The translations under genes were made by a program, and so were the position numbers. A stretch of 64,000 nucleotides of DNA from Flavobacteriaceae bacterium (lineage in GTDB: Bacteria; Bacteroidota; Bacteroidia; Flavobacteriales; Flavobacteriaceae), in NCBI GenBank assembly GCA_018402135.1, contig JAGYJF010000005.1, forward strand, positions 62,001 through 126,000. The letters run 5' to 3'. Below, piece after piece: positions 10,438-21,540 of the stretch (positions within the stretch are counted from its first letter, which is position 1; each line of letters starts with the position of its first letter). The notes under the pieces were generated by a model. It searched no databases, was not told the DNA's origin, and saw only the letters and a program-made list of their open reading frames with translations.

Positions 10438-11433
10438 TTATTTTTCCGATAAATTGCATATTAAATCTAAAATTCTGCTCGAATATCCTGTTTCGTTGTC
10501 GTACCACCCCAGAATTTTAACCATATTTCCAATTACAGAAGTCATTTGTGAGTCATAAATACAGGAGTGTGAATTTCCAATGATATCTACCGAAACGATT
10601 GGATCTTCGGTGTATTCTAAAATACCTTTTAAATTTGTGCTTGAGGCTTTTAAAAAAGCCTGATTTATTTCGGCTATTGTAACGGTCTTTTTGACATTGA
10701 AAGTGATGTCTGTGAGCGAGCCATTTGCAACTGGAACTCTAATTCCGCAACCACCGATGACATTGGATAAGTGTGGAAATATTTTGGTTAATGCTTTTGC
10801 GGCCCCTGTTGTTGTAGGCACAATAGATTGACCAGCGGCGCGCGCTCGACGTAAATCTTTATGAGGTTGATCGTGCAAGCTTTGATCGGTCGTGTAAGAA
10901 TGTATGGTGGTAATATAGGCCTGCTCGATACCGCACAAGTTTTCGATTACTTGCATCATAGGAGCGGCATTATTGGTGGTACAAGAAGCATTGGAAATGA
11001 TGCGGTCGTTTTTTGTAAGGCTGTTGTGATTCACTCCGAAAACTATCATTTTTATATGGTCGTCTTCGGGTGGCACCGACAGGATTACTTTTTTAGCACC
11101 GTTATTAATATGGTGAATTAAATGCGATTCGTGCTTAAATTTTCCAGTTGATTCGATTACAAAGTCCACATTAAAAGGATCCCAATTTATATCTTTAGGG
11201 TGTGCGGCGTTGTGGAGTTTTATGGACCGGTTATTCACAATTATATGTTCGTTATCTGATGTAACAGGTAGATTAAGAACACCGTGAATACTATCGTACT
11301 TAAGTAAATGCGCTAAAGTTTTGGCATTGGCCAAATCGTTTATCACAACCACTTCCATATCTGTTCGGTCTTCAATAAGTCTAAAAATTCTTCTGCCTAT
11401 ACGACCAAATCCATTAATACCAATTCTAATCAT
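10438..11433 (-). CDS. gap: type I glyceraldehyde-3-phosphate dehydrogenase
   Basis: INGFGRIGR, SNASCTTN active site, IVPTTTGAAKA, NETGYSSRI. Confidence 0.96.
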   Translation of the reverse strand: MIRIGINGFGRIGRRIFRLIEDRTDMEVVVINDLANAKTLAHLLKYDSIHGVLNLPVTSDNEHIIVNNRSIKLHNAAHPKDINWDPFNVDFVIESTGKFKHESHLIHHINNGAKKVILSVPPEDDHIKMIVFGVNHNSLTKNDRIISNASCTTNNAAPMMQVIENLCGIEQAYITTIHSYTTDQSLHDQPHKDLRRARAAGQSIVPTTTGAAKALTKIFPHLSNVIGGCGIRVPVANGSLTDITFNVKKTVTIAEINQAFLKASSTNLKGILEYTEDPIVSVDIIGNSHSCIYDSQMTSVIGNMVKILGWYDNETGYSSRILDLICNLSEK

Positions 11434-11435
11434 AA

Positions 11436-12335
11436 TTAGTTGATATGCTTTTGTGCTTTATAAGAAGACCGCACTAAAGCACTACTCTCTACATGACGAA
11501 AGCCTAAGTCAAGTCCGATAGCTTTATATTCGTCAAATTGTTCTGGTTGTATAAATTGCTTAACTGGTAAGTGTTTTTTACTGGGTTGCAGGTATTGACC
11601 AATCGTTACCACATCCACATCATTGGCGCGCAAATCGTGCAGGGTTTCAATTACTTCTTCACGCGTTTCACCTAATCCGAGCATGATACCAGATTTGGTG
11701 CGCCGTTGGCCTTCAGATTTCAAATATTTCAGTACATGCATGCTACGGTCGTATTTGGCTTGAATTCTTACTTCGCGCGTTAGTCTTCTAACGGTTTCAA
11801 TGTTATGCGATACAACCTCTGGTGCTACTTCAATAATTCTATCAATGTGTTTTTTGATTCCTTGAAAATCTGGAATTAAAGTTTCTAAAGTAGTTTCAGG
11901 GTTCATGCGTCTAACTGCTTTTACAGTTTCGGCCCACATAATACTTCCCATATCCTTTAAATCGTCTCTATCAACGCTGGTTAAAACCGCATGTTTTATT
12001 TGCATTATTTTTATAGAACGTGCTACTTTTTCTGGTTCGTCCCAGTCTAGAGTTTCCGGTCTTCCAGTTTTAACACCGCAAAAACCACAAGAGCGTGTAC
12101 AGATGTTGCCAAGAATCATAAAGGTAGCGGTGCCTTCACCCCAACATTCACCCATATTAGGGCAACTTCCAGAAGTACAAATGGTGTTGAGTTTGTATTT
12201 ATCAACAAGACCTCTAAGTTCGGTGTATTTTTTACCAGTTGGTAACTTTACCCTGAGCCATTTTGGTTTCGCCTGACGCTCTGGTAAGATATTTGAGACT
12301 ACTTCAGTTTCCATTTCAATTTTTTTACAATGCAA
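11436..12335 (-). CDS. lipA: lipoyl synthase
   Basis: [36 protein letters not shown] double Fe-S cluster motifs. Confidence 0.97.
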   Translation of the reverse strand: MHCKKIEMETEVVSNILPERQAKPKWLRVKLPTGKKYTELRGLVDKYKLNTICTSGSCPNMGECWGEGTATFMILGNICTRSCGFCGVKTGRPETLDWDEPEKVARSIKIMQIKHAVLTSVDRDDLKDMGSIMWAETVKAVRRMNPETTLETLIPDFQGIKKHIDRIIEVAPEVVSHNIETVRRLTREVRIQAKYDRSMHVLKYLKSEGQRRTKSGIMLGLGETREEVIETLHDLRANDVDVVTIGQYLQPSKKHLPVKQFIQPEQFDEYKAIGLDLGFRHVESSALVRSSYKAQKHIN

Positions 12336-12363
12336 AGATACAAAGTAAAATTATAAACTTATG

Positions 12364-13581
12364 TTATAAGGAAGCAATATACCAAAGTCCGAAACCTATT
12401 AAAAACGCCATCCCTAGCCAACTTAAAACCTTAATAAAAACAGAAGGTTTTGCTTCTTGAGGCGTATATTTACTTATGATGAGCTTGTAATTAATAACCG
12501 CGTAAAATGGCGCGGTTAAAAATGAAATGATGGTTGCTATTTTAACCAAAGTGATTAATTCGGTGCTAAACCACATAAATATAGCAGAAGTGCCAATCGT
12601 TAGAAGAAAGAGCCAGAACTTAAAGTTGAAATAATCGAAGTTTTCAAATAAGAGCGATGTTGTTTTATGCATAGCCCGAGGCGATGCATCTAAGGTGGTT
12701 AAGGTGGTGCTAAACATCGTAGTAAAGGCGGCAATACCAATAATTAAATAAGACCAACTGCCTAGGCTGTTGGTATACATCTTTATTAATTGATTAGAAA
12801 ATTCAGCTCCAGAATTGCTGAAAGTTAAATGTGAATTGTACATCACTAAAACCCCTAAACTCATAAAGCAAATACCAACAATAATGGTGAGGGCATAACC
12901 GATATTAAAATCATATAAGGGTGATTTACCTTTAAATGAATTCGATACTTTTTGCTTTTCTACTGTCCACAACGATTGCCAAATGGAACAATCTAAAGGC
13001 GCTGGCATCCAGCCCATAAATGCGATGAGAAATGCTATTTCTGTTGCATTATTTGGAATCAATTGTTGGAAATTAAGTGTTGTTGTGTTTTTAGTAAATG
13101 ACAAAACCACTGCAATAATAGTGCTAACAGTTAGTGTAATTACGATGATTTTCATAAGACTGTCTAACAACCTATATCTGCCAATCAGTAAAATTAAGGT
13201 TGAAATGAGCAATATAATCATGGCCCATATTTTCACACTTAAAAAATCGCCGAAAAGCATTTGCGCCAAACTTGCAGTTACGATGGTAACAGCGGCTTGA
13301 ATGGTGAACATGGTGGCAAAAGTAAGAACGTAGTAGAGCGGAAGTATTGATTTATGTAATTTTTTGTAGCCGTCTAAAAGTGTTTCTCCCGTAGCGTTGG
13401 CATAGCGCATCCCAAATTCAAAAAAGGGATACTTAAAAATAGTGACAAGCAAAAGGGCCCACAGTAATCCAAAACCAAAATCGGCACCAGCTCTGGTGGA
13501 TTGTACCAAATGGGATACACCAATGGCAGCACCGGCAAAAATAAGTCCTGGGCCAATCGATTTAAAACTGAAACGCGTCAT
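12364..13581 (-). CDS. Nramp family divalent metal transporter
   Basis: 405 aa multi-TM; GPGLIFAGAAIGVSHL...RAGADFGFGLLW. Confidence 0.85.
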   Translation of the reverse strand: MTRFSFKSIGPGLIFAGAAIGVSHLVQSTRAGADFGFGLLWALLLVTIFKYPFFEFGMRYANATGETLLDGYKKLHKSILPLYYVLTFATMFTIQAAVTIVTASLAQMLFGDFLSVKIWAMIILLISTLILLIGRYRLLDSLMKIIVITLTVSTIIAVVLSFTKNTTTLNFQQLIPNNATEIAFLIAFMGWMPAPLDCSIWQSLWTVEKQKVSNSFKGKSPLYDFNIGYALTIIVGICFMSLGVLVMYNSHLTFSNSGAEFSNQLIKMYTNSLGSWSYLIIGIAAFTTMFSTTLTTLDASPRAMHKTTSLLFENFDYFNFKFWLFLLTIGTSAIFMWFSTELITLVKIATIISFLTAPFYAVINYKLIISKYTPQEAKPSVFIKVLSWLGMAFLIGFGLWYIASL

Positions 13582-14126
13582 TTTTTTGTAATAATCTCGG
13601 CTAATAATTTTTTAGCTCGTAAAAGTTTTACCTTAACATTATTAATAGGTTCCTCTAATTGGGTTGCAATATCTTTGTAACTCATTTCTTGAAAGTAGCG
13701 CAATTGAATCACTTCTTGATAGGCAGGTTTCAATTTTTTAATATCACGCAATAATTTTGCTAGATTTTGTTCTGTAATGATATTGTCTTCTGGGGATGGC
13801 GATTCGTCTGCGATTTGGTGAAAATCGTCAACGTTGGAAACATTGTTATTTTGGAAGAATCTTATTTTTTCTTTTCTGACTAGATCTGTATGGATATTTT
13901 TAGAAATGGTGATGAGCCAGGTTTTAAAATTATAGTCAGGGTTGTAAGTGTCTAATTTATCAAAGGCTTTTGAGAAGGTTTCAATAGTAATATCTTCAGC
14001 ATCACTTTCGTTATTGGTTCTTTTTAGCTGAAAACCATAAACGTCATTCCAAAAGTAATCTAGCAAAAACTTAAATGCTGCCTGGTTATTTTTTTTGGCG
14101 TTTTCGATAGATTCGTTTAGTTCCAA
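13578..14126 (-). CDS. ECF-type RNA polymerase sigma-70 factor
   Basis: 182 aa; region 2 (ESDAEDITIETFSKAFDKL) and region 4 (LRYFQEMSYKDIATQLEEPINNVKVKLLRAKKLL). Confidence 0.92.
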   Translation of the reverse strand: MELNESIENAKKNNQAAFKFLLDYFWNDVYGFQLKRTNNESDAEDITIETFSKAFDKLDTYNPDYNFKTWLITISKNIHTDLVRKEKIRFFQNNNVSNVDDFHQIADESPSPEDNIITEQNLAKLLRDIKKLKPAYQEVIQLRYFQEMSYKDIATQLEEPINNVKVKLLRAKKLLAEIITKK

Positions 14127-15226
14127 TGATTTGGTTTTGAAATAAGATTATTAACAAAGATAATCAATTGAATATTGATTAAAAATAGATCTAGTATCGC
14201 AAACCAAGGCCTAAGATCTTTTTCGTCAAGTTTATTAGCGCTTTTGATTAAGCTAATGTATTGAAATAGAAATCTTAAAAATATCATTCCTAGAACCCAG
14301 TAAAGTTTATGGGTTAAAATTAATAAGACAATTGCCAGAATCCAAAAGAGTAGTTGTGTAATGAAAAACAAAGCCAATGAAACCTTGTGTTTTAGTTTGT
14401 AATATTTAGCAGTACTCACGTGCCTTCTTTTCTGTTTAAGCCAGCTTTTTAAGTTCTTTTTTGGTTGTGAAGATGTAAAACTTTCATGTGAAGTGCAAAT
14501 AGCAATATTATGTGCAGTGGCTGCTTGATTTACGAATAAGTCATCGTCTCCAGATTTGATGTGCATGTGATTCATAAAGCCTGAAACTTCAAAAAATGTA
14601 TCCCTTTTGTAGGCTAAATTTCTGCCAACACCCATGTAAGGTGTGCCTAAATTGGCGTAAGAAAAATATTGAACTGCTGTTAAAAGGGTTTCGAACCGAA
14701 TAAGTTTATTGAGGAATGATTTTTTATCTTTCTTATAGGACCCATAGCCTAAAATAATTGATTGGGATTTACTAAAATGGGCACTCATTAATTTTATCCA
14801 TTGATTGGATGGTGCTTTACAGTCGGCATCGGTAAATAAAAGAAAATTGTTGGAGGCTGCTTTAATACCGAGCGTAAGGGCGTACTTTTTGTTACCCCAA
14901 AACTTATCGATTGGTTTTACCTTAACAATCTTTATGTTAGAATGTTGCGCGGCAAATTCCTCCATAACTTCCAAAGTTTCATCGGAGGAATTGTCATCAA
15001 TAAGTACGATTTCAAAATTAAAATAATCCTGATTTAAAATTGAAGGAAGATTTAAAAGAAGGTTATCGGCTTCGTTTTTCGCACAAATTATAACGGAAAC
15101 GGGAATATTTTTAGCTGTTGGGATTGATTCTTCTTTATATGAAAAATTTAAGAATACAAAACCGTAATAGCATAGTTGAATTAAGATAACAGCCGCAAAA
15201 CTGAAAAACGATACATCTTCCAGCAT
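14117..15226 (-). CDS. membrane glycosyltransferase family 2
   Basis: VSVIICAKNEADNLLLNLPSIL...IVLIDDNSSDET, LFTDADC, KQKRRH, TM helices. Confidence 0.9.
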   Translation of the reverse strand: MLEDVSFFSFAAVILIQLCYYGFVFLNFSYKEESIPTAKNIPVSVIICAKNEADNLLLNLPSILNQDYFNFEIVLIDDNSSDETLEVMEEFAAQHSNIKIVKVKPIDKFWGNKKYALTLGIKAASNNFLLFTDADCKAPSNQWIKLMSAHFSKSQSIILGYGSYKKDKKSFLNKLIRFETLLTAVQYFSYANLGTPYMGVGRNLAYKRDTFFEVSGFMNHMHIKSGDDDLFVNQAATAHNIAICTSHESFTSSQPKKNLKSWLKQKRRHVSTAKYYKLKHKVSLALFFITQLLFWILAIVLLILTHKLYWVLGMIFLRFLFQYISLIKSANKLDEKDLRPWFAILDLFLINIQLIIFVNNLISKPNHWN

Positions 15227-15231
15227 TTAGG

Positions 15232-15435
15232 CTAAGAGTGTTGAGGTTCATTACAGTTTTCGAATTGGTCGGGAGTTTTACCGCAAAATCCGCAGGATTC
15301 ACCTTCTTTATTTAAATAGGGACTTTGGCTAGCGCAGGTGCCTGCAAATTTCCCATCTTTTTTAGCCCATATTTTTATGGCAATTCCGCCTACTGCTAGT
15401 GCTAGTAATACTATGGTAATTAATAAAAGTTCCAT
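15232..15435 (-). CDS. small membrane-anchored Cys-containing protein
   Basis: 67 aa; one TM then CASQSPYLNKEGESCGFCGK; abuts the GT2 gene. Confidence 0.6.
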   Translation of the reverse strand: MELLLITIVLLALAVGGIAIKIWAKKDGKFAGTCASQSPYLNKEGESCGFCGKTPDQFENCNEPQHS

Positions 15436-15567
15436 AATTATTTTTTTACAAAGATAGTTGATGACAAATGATTTGTGAAGGAAATAAAGTTAGAATATTT
15501 TCAAACAAATGTTAAACCTATCTTATTTTTTTATATTTTTAATTTACTAACTATTAATTAATTATCA

Positions 15568-16254
15568 ATGAAAAAACTATTTGCAGAATTTTTTGGAACT
15601 TTTTGGCTGGTTTTTGGTGGATGCGGTAGCGCCATTTTTGCAGCCGGATTTCCCGAATTGGGAATTGGTTTTGCTGGAGTTGCTTTGGCTTTCGGTTTAA
15701 CCGTTTTAACGATGGCTTATGCTGTAGGCCATATTTCTGGTGGACATTTTAACCCGGCAGTTTCCTTTGGTCTTTGGGCTGGAGGTAAATTTGAAGCCAA
15801 AAATTTAGTTGGATACATTTTAGCACAATTAATTGGTGCAGTAGCTGCTGCGGCTGTATTGTATTTAATTGTATCAGGAAAAAGTGGTTTTATTGACGTA
15901 GGCGGTTTTGCAGCTAACGGGTATGACAGCTTATCACCAGATGGTTACAGTATGGTTTCTGCACTTATTGCAGAATTTGTACTTACGGCATTTTTCTTAT
16001 TGGTTATTCTTGGTAGTACCAACCATAGAGCACCAAAAGGTTTTGCACCCATTGCTATAGGATTAGCGTTAACCCTCATTCACCTGATTAGTATTCCAAT
16101 AACCAATACCTCGGTTAATCCAGCGCGTTCTACGAGTCAGGCTTTATTTGCAGAAGGTGCTTATTTGCCACAACTTTGGTTATTTTGGTTGGCACCCATT
16201 GCAGGTGCAATAGTTGCTGGCTTTATTCACAAGGCCTTATTTGATAAAGAATAA
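15568..16254 (+). CDS. aqpZ: aquaporin (AqpZ type)
   Basis: two NPA motifs ([16 protein letters not shown]), six TM. Confidence 0.95.
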   Translation: MKKLFAEFFGTFWLVFGGCGSAIFAAGFPELGIGFAGVALAFGLTVLTMAYAVGHISGGHFNPAVSFGLWAGGKFEAKNLVGYILAQLIGAVAAAAVLYLIVSGKSGFIDVGGFAANGYDSLSPDGYSMVSALIAEFVLTAFFLLVILGSTNHRAPKGFAPIAIGLALTLIHLISIPITNTSVNPARSTSQALFAEGAYLPQLWLFWLAPIAGAIVAGFIHKALFDKE

Positions 16255-16270
16255 AATTACTAAACAGCAA

Positions 16271-16318
16271 AAAAACTGTGTTAAAAGCATAAATATTAGC
16301 TTTTAACACAGTTTTTTT
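16271..16318. terminator. bidirectional terminator
   Basis: perfect AAAAACTGTGTTAAAAGC...GCTTTTAACACAGTTTTT hairpin between convergent genes. Confidence 0.85.
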
Positions 16319-17153
16319 ATTGATTCAAGCTTATTTCAGCAACTTCCCGTTCGGGAGAGGTAGTAACATTACCACCTTTTGGTTCTATAGTAATAGTAAT
16401 AGCTAGTGCATCTTCAAGATATGGTAATGGTTTTAATTTAGCATCTCTTGGGTCAATAATTCCTAAACTCACCATTCTATCAGTCATTTCAGCCCAAATT
16501 TGGTAGCACTGATCTTCTGGTAGTTGTGGTAGGCTTATTATATCGAGCATTGAAGTTTTTTCTACTGGATTGATGTAGGCTACCGTTTCAAGTTTTTGTG
16601 CACGTTCATTGCCGCGCAATACATATTTTTGGGCATCAGGGTTGTTTAATTTTTGAAATTGAAGCATTAATTCGTTCAACTGGCTGTTGGTCTTTTTAAT
16701 GTCGCTTCTGAGATCAAAAATCTCATCAACTACCACTTGGTTTTCAGACTTTAAGGCGGCATTATTAAAGTACAAAGATGTGGCTATAGTTGCAAACAAA
16801 AAAGCAGCAACCGAGGCCGCAATACTGTACCAAGGTGTTGTTCTTGTTTTGGTATGCATTGAAATCACTTTTCCTTCTTCTTCATTTTTGTGAATTGCAT
16901 TTTCGGAATTAATTTCCTTAAGAATCGTATTTAAATTTGTTTTAGAAGGTTCGATAGCGCTTGCTTTAGCCAAAATTTCTAAATTATTTTGACCTTCTAT
17001 GTAGGCTAGTTTGGCTTGTTCGTAATTATTGATGAAGTACTCAACTTCTTTATTTTCTTCTGGTGAAGTCGCACCAATAATATAAAGGTCTAGTAAATTA
17101 GACTCTAAAAATAACTGTAATTTTTTATCCATGGCTTTCATCTCTTTAGTCAT
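16317..17153 (-). CDS. anti-sigma factor (RskA-like)
   Basis: 278 aa; single TM, CYQIWAEMTDRMVSLGII C-terminal domain, overlaps upstream sigma factor gene. Confidence 0.85.
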   Translation of the reverse strand: MTKEMKAMDKKLQLFLESNLLDLYIIGATSPEENKEVEYFINNYEQAKLAYIEGQNNLEILAKASAIEPSKTNLNTILKEINSENAIHKNEEEGKVISMHTKTRTTPWYSIAASVAAFLFATIATSLYFNNAALKSENQVVVDEIFDLRSDIKKTNSQLNELMLQFQKLNNPDAQKYVLRGNERAQKLETVAYINPVEKTSMLDIISLPQLPEDQCYQIWAEMTDRMVSLGIIDPRDAKLKPLPYLEDALAITITIEPKGGNVTTSPEREVAEISLNQ

Positions 17154-17673
17154 AAAATTTTTTCAATTCTCGTAAACCAATTTTCAATCTTGACTTGATA
17201 GTTCCTAGGGGAATATCTAATTCTTCGCTAGCTTCTTGTTGAGTCATTCCCTCAAAGAATAAGGCTTTTAAAACAATTTGATATTTTTCTTCAATTTTGT
17301 TAAGTTGCGCCTTTAAGTCAATTACGTCTTGGTTTAAACTCGTTGACGGCAATATATATACGTCGGATTTATCAATTCGGACTTCTTTATGAAATTTTAA
17401 GTTGTGACTTCGTAATTTGTCAATAGCTGTGTTACGAGCGATTCTAAACAGCCATGTAAATAGCTTCGCTTTTTTAGCATCGTATTTATTGGCATAACGC
17501 CAAACTTTGACAAAGGTCTCTTGTAATGCGTCTTCTGCTAATTCTTGATTGTTGGTTACTTTTATAATAGACCCGAATAGAGCAGCAGAATAATGTTCAT
17601 AAAGGAGATTGAGTGCTTGCTGATCACCTTCTTTTAACAGTTGCGTTATTTGGTCTTCTAGATTTTGACTCAA
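17146..17673 (-). CDS. ECF-type sigma-70 factor
   Basis: NQELAEDALQETFVKVWRYA, LFRIARNTAIDKLRS, GTIKSRLKIGLREL. Confidence 0.93.
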   Translation of the reverse strand: MSQNLEDQITQLLKEGDQQALNLLYEHYSAALFGSIIKVTNNQELAEDALQETFVKVWRYANKYDAKKAKLFTWLFRIARNTAIDKLRSHNLKFHKEVRIDKSDVYILPSTSLNQDVIDLKAQLNKIEEKYQIVLKALFFEGMTQQEASEELDIPLGTIKSRLKIGLRELKKFYD

Positions 17674-17838
17674 GGATTTTCAGTTTTATGGTTGGTTTGC
17701 TATTTTTTTCTGGAAAATTTTATTAGAAATGGTACAACGCGGTTATATTTTCAACACACTATTTTAAATGATGACTACTAATGTAATGGTTTTTTATTTT
17801 TACTAATGTTTTTACAGTAATTATTAGAAATAAAAGTT

Positions 17839-18852
17839 TTAAAAAACATTCACTTCCATTTCTATTTTAATACCAAAAAGCCGATCGATGGTATGTTGAA
17901 TAAGTTTAGCAAGATTCAAAATATCATTTCCACTAGCGTTGCCATAATTAACCAATACCAAGGCTTGTTTATTGTGTACGCCATAATTTTTGAAGGTTTT
18001 ACCTTTAAAGCCTGCATGCTCAATAAGCCAACCTGCCGGAACCTTTACCTCAAATTCTGAAACTGGATAATGCGGCATTTCTGTGAAGTTTTCTAAAAGC
18101 TTAAGGTAATGTGATTTTTTTATGATAGGGTTTTTAAAAAAACTACCACTATTTCCAATTTCTTTAGGATTGGGGAGTTTACTTTCTCGGATAGCAATAA
18201 CGGCATTAGAAACATCTTTAATTGTTGGATTTTCAATATTAAGACGATTTAATTCTGTTGAAATTGCACCATAGTTGGTTTTTATATCGTGATTTTTAGA
18301 AGTAAGTTTTAAAGTAACACTTAAAATTATATAGGAATCTTTTAGGTTTTGTTTAAAAATTGACTCTCTGTAACTAAACTGGCATTCACTATTTAAAAAG
18401 GTTTTTATGTCACCTGTTATAACATTTAATGCATCACAGCTTACAAAAATATCTTTAATTTCAACACCGTAAGCGCCAATATTTTGAATTGGTGTAGCTC
18501 CAACGCTTCCTGGGATTAATGATAAATTTTCAATGCCACCAAAATCATGTTCAAGACACCAAACTACAAATTCGTGCCAGTTTTCACCTGCAAATGCTTT
18601 AACACAAACTTCGTTTTCATTTTGATTAACGACTTCTTTACCTTTTAAATTGATATGGATTACAAGGGCGTCAACATTTTTAGTGAGTAGCATATTGCTG
18701 CCACCACCCAAAATAAATTTATTGCCGTAGGTTGAATTGTTTAATGCATTTTTTAAATCTGCTATGGTTTTAACCGAAACAAATCCCTTAGCCTTTACAT
18801 CTATTCCAAATGTATTGTGAGTTTTTAAGGAAAAGTTTTTTTCAATTAGCAT
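17839..18852 (-). CDS. murB: UDP-N-acetylmuramate dehydrogenase
   Basis: LKTHNTFGIDVKA, ILGGGSNMLL, LSLIPGSVGATPIQNIGAYG, GNSGSFFKNP. Confidence 0.96.
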   Translation of the reverse strand: MLIEKNFSLKTHNTFGIDVKAKGFVSVKTIADLKNALNNSTYGNKFILGGGSNMLLTKNVDALVIHINLKGKEVVNQNENEVCVKAFAGENWHEFVVWCLEHDFGGIENLSLIPGSVGATPIQNIGAYGVEIKDIFVSCDALNVITGDIKTFLNSECQFSYRESIFKQNLKDSYIILSVTLKLTSKNHDIKTNYGAISTELNRLNIENPTIKDVSNAVIAIRESKLPNPKEIGNSGSFFKNPIIKKSHYLKLLENFTEMPHYPVSEFEVKVPAGWLIEHAGFKGKTFKNYGVHNKQALVLVNYGNASGNDILNLAKLIQHTIDRLFGIKIEMEVNVF

Positions 18853-20063
18853 TAATCTTTATAAACTTTTAAAGCTTCTTTTAAAATATTGACGGCGGTA
18901 ATCAAACTTTGTTCGTGCAGCACATAAGCGATTCTTATTTGATTTAAACCTACTCCAGGTGTAGAGTAAAATCCAGCCGCTGGCGCTACCATTACCGTTT
19001 GGTTATTGAACTCAAATTTTTCAAGTAACCATTGTGCAAAGTCGTCGGCATTTTTAACCGGCAATTCCACAATACAATAAAAGGCGCCATTTGGTTTGGC
19101 CACTTTAACACCAGGAATTGTTTCGAGTTCTTTCATTAAGGTATTCCGTCTCTGCATGTATTCTGCTTTTACCTCATCAAAATAACTTTGTGGTGTTTCC
19201 AAAGCTGCTTCACTGGCAATTTGCGCTAATGTTGGCGGACTTAGCCTAGCTTGGGCAAATTTGAGGGCAGTACTTATAAAACTTTTATTTTTTGAAACGA
19301 GGTACCCAATGCGCGCACCACACATGCTGTAACGCTTCGATACAGAATCTATCACAATGGCATGTTCTTCTAATCCTGTAACTTGTAATACAGAGAAGTG
19401 TTTAACATCGTCGTACACAAACTCGCGGTACACTTCATCGGCAATTAAAAATAAGTCGTGTTTTTTGACAATTTCAGCTAAGGTTTTAATTTCAGCTTCA
19501 GAATATAAATAACCTGTCGGGTTTCCTGGATTACAAATTAAAATCGCTCGTGTTTTTGAGGTAATAAGGTTTTCAAATTCTTGAATTGGTGGTAAGGCAA
19601 AATTATCTTCAATTTTGGAGATAACTGGAACTACTTTTACACCTGAAGCAGTTGAAAATCCATTATAGTTGGCATAAAATGGTTCGGGAATAATTATTTC
19701 ATCGCCTTCATCCATCACGGTTCCAAACGCAAACAACAGGGCTTCACTTCCGCCTGTAGTTACAATGATGTCGTTGTGATTGACATGTATATCATTTTTT
19801 TCGTAATAATTGGCGATTTTTTTCCGGTAATCTTCAGAGCCTTCAGACCTGGTGTAGGCAATGGTTTCTAACGAGTGAATTCTCACGGCATCCAAGGCCA
19901 ATTGAGGTGTTTTAATATCAGGTTGCCCAATATTGAGATAAAATACAGTTGTGCCCCTTTTTTCCGCGGCTTCCGCAAAAGGCACTAATTTTCTAATAGG
20001 TGAGGAAGGCATGTGCTGCCCTTTTTGAGAAATCTTTGGCATAACTAATTTTATAATGCACAA
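18852..20063 (-). CDS. PLP-dependent class I/II aminotransferase
   Basis: YLNIGQPDIKTP, ICNPGNPTGYLYS, DSVSKRYSMCGARIGYL. Confidence 0.92.
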   Translation of the reverse strand: MCIIKLVMPKISQKGQHMPSSPIRKLVPFAEAAEKRGTTVFYLNIGQPDIKTPQLALDAVRIHSLETIAYTRSEGSEDYRKKIANYYEKNDIHVNHNDIIVTTGGSEALLFAFGTVMDEGDEIIIPEPFYANYNGFSTASGVKVVPVISKIEDNFALPPIQEFENLITSKTRAILICNPGNPTGYLYSEAEIKTLAEIVKKHDLFLIADEVYREFVYDDVKHFSVLQVTGLEEHAIVIDSVSKRYSMCGARIGYLVSKNKSFISTALKFAQARLSPPTLAQIASEAALETPQSYFDEVKAEYMQRRNTLMKELETIPGVKVAKPNGAFYCIVELPVKNADDFAQWLLEKFEFNNQTVMVAPAAGFYSTPGVGLNQIRIAYVLHEQSLITAVNILKEALKVYKD

Positions 20064-20162
20064 AGTTGCGATTTTTTCTTAAGGAATAATTAAAAATTAT
20101 ACTAAAAATATGGGTTGTAATAAATCCTTTGTATCTTCATTTAAAAGTTTGACTTTAATACC

Positions 20163-21494
20163 ATGAAACGATTTTTGTTTCTTTTGATAGTAGTTTTATA
20201 CGGGACTGGCTCAGTTTTCGGGCAGAGCAAATTCAACTTATTAAACACGGAAAGCGATAAGATAAATTTTCAATTAATAGACAATTTAATCATCATGCCT
20301 GTTTCGGTTAATGGTATAGAACTTTCGTTTTTATTAGATACAGGAGTAAGCCGGCCAATATTGTTTAATATATTGAACTTCGCGGATAGCCTTCATCTCA
20401 AAAATTTAAAAACTATTTCGTTGAGAGGATTAGGAGCTGATGGAGCGGTATCGTCAATTAAGTCTGAAAAAAATATTGTGAGAATAGGAAAGGCCTTAAA
20501 TCCAAATCAAGATCTGTACGTGGTTTTCGATAATTCCATAAATTTTACGCCAATCTTAGGAGTGCCTGTTCACGGTATTATTGGTTATGATTTGCTTAAA
20601 GACTTTATAGTTGAAATCAATTACCGAAGACAATTTATAAAACTTCACAATCCACAAACCTATAAATATAAAAAATGTCGAAACTGTGAAACCTTGAATT
20701 TGAGTTTTAATAATAACAAGCCTTATTTGGAAGCCTCCATCCTTACTCAGAAGGAAGACAATCCAGTGAAACTATTGATTGATACTGGTGGCAGTGACGA
20801 TTTGTGGTTATTTGAAGATGATTCAATAGGATTAAAACCTATGAACGATAAATATTTTAATGATTATTTAGGTAGAGGTTTAAGTGGAAGTGTTTACGGG
20901 AAACGGTCAAAAGTCAGTCATTTAAAACTTAAATCATTTAGTTTTTATGATGTTAACACTGCTTTTCCAGATTCCTCTTCCATTTCCATAGCAAAAACGT
21001 TTAAGGAAAGAAATGGAAGTATTTCAGGAGGTTTATTAAGGCGTTTTAATATAATTATTGATTATCCTCATGCCAAATTAACTCTAAAGAAGAACCATAA
21101 TTTTAGTTTGCCATTTGAATATAATAAAAGTGGCATTGTTTTGGAACAGCGCGGACTGAGAATCGTGAAAGAGTTGTTAAGTCCTAAGGTAACCGATTTA
21201 TACGGTAGAGACAATGATACGGGTGTTTTAATTACAACTTCTGTCACTTATGGTTACGATTTAAAGCCTGCCTATGAAGTAGTTGTTGTAAGGCCAAATT
21301 CGGCTGCTGAAGTGGCAGGTATTGAAATTGGGGATGTTGTAATTTCAATAAATGGAAAGTTGACCCAAAATTTAAGTTTGCAGGAAGTCAATAAAATGTT
21401 TTATCTTAAAACTGGCAGTAATATCAAAATAACGGTAGATCGCAATAATAAACGTCTCACATACCAATTTAAATTAATAGATGTTTTTAAATAA
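20163..21494 (+). CDS. retropepsin-like aspartyl protease with C-terminal PDZ domain
   Basis: signal peptide; FLLDTGVSRPI and LLIDTGGSDDLWL; PDZ AAEVAGIEIGDVVISINGK. Confidence 0.88.
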   Translation: MKRFLFLLIVVLYGTGSVFGQSKFNLLNTESDKINFQLIDNLIIMPVSVNGIELSFLLDTGVSRPILFNILNFADSLHLKNLKTISLRGLGADGAVSSIKSEKNIVRIGKALNPNQDLYVVFDNSINFTPILGVPVHGIIGYDLLKDFIVEINYRRQFIKLHNPQTYKYKKCRNCETLNLSFNNNKPYLEASILTQKEDNPVKLLIDTGGSDDLWLFEDDSIGLKPMNDKYFNDYLGRGLSGSVYGKRSKVSHLKLKSFSFYDVNTAFPDSSSISIAKTFKERNGSISGGLLRRFNIIIDYPHAKLTLKKNHNFSLPFEYNKSGIVLEQRGLRIVKELLSPKVTDLYGRDNDTGVLITTSVTYGYDLKPAYEVVVVRPNSAAEVAGIEIGDVVISINGKLTQNLSLQEVNKMFYLKTGSNIKITVDRNNKRLTYQFKLIDVFK

Positions 21495-21498
21495 AAAA

Positions 21499-21519
21499 AG
21501 CCTTCAAATAATGAAGGCT
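21499..21519 (-). terminator. rho-independent terminator
   Basis: AGCCTTCA-aataa-TGAAGGCT; on the minus strand followed by a T tract. Confidence 0.65.
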
Positions 21520-21540
21520 CGTACGATTGTAAATTAAATG

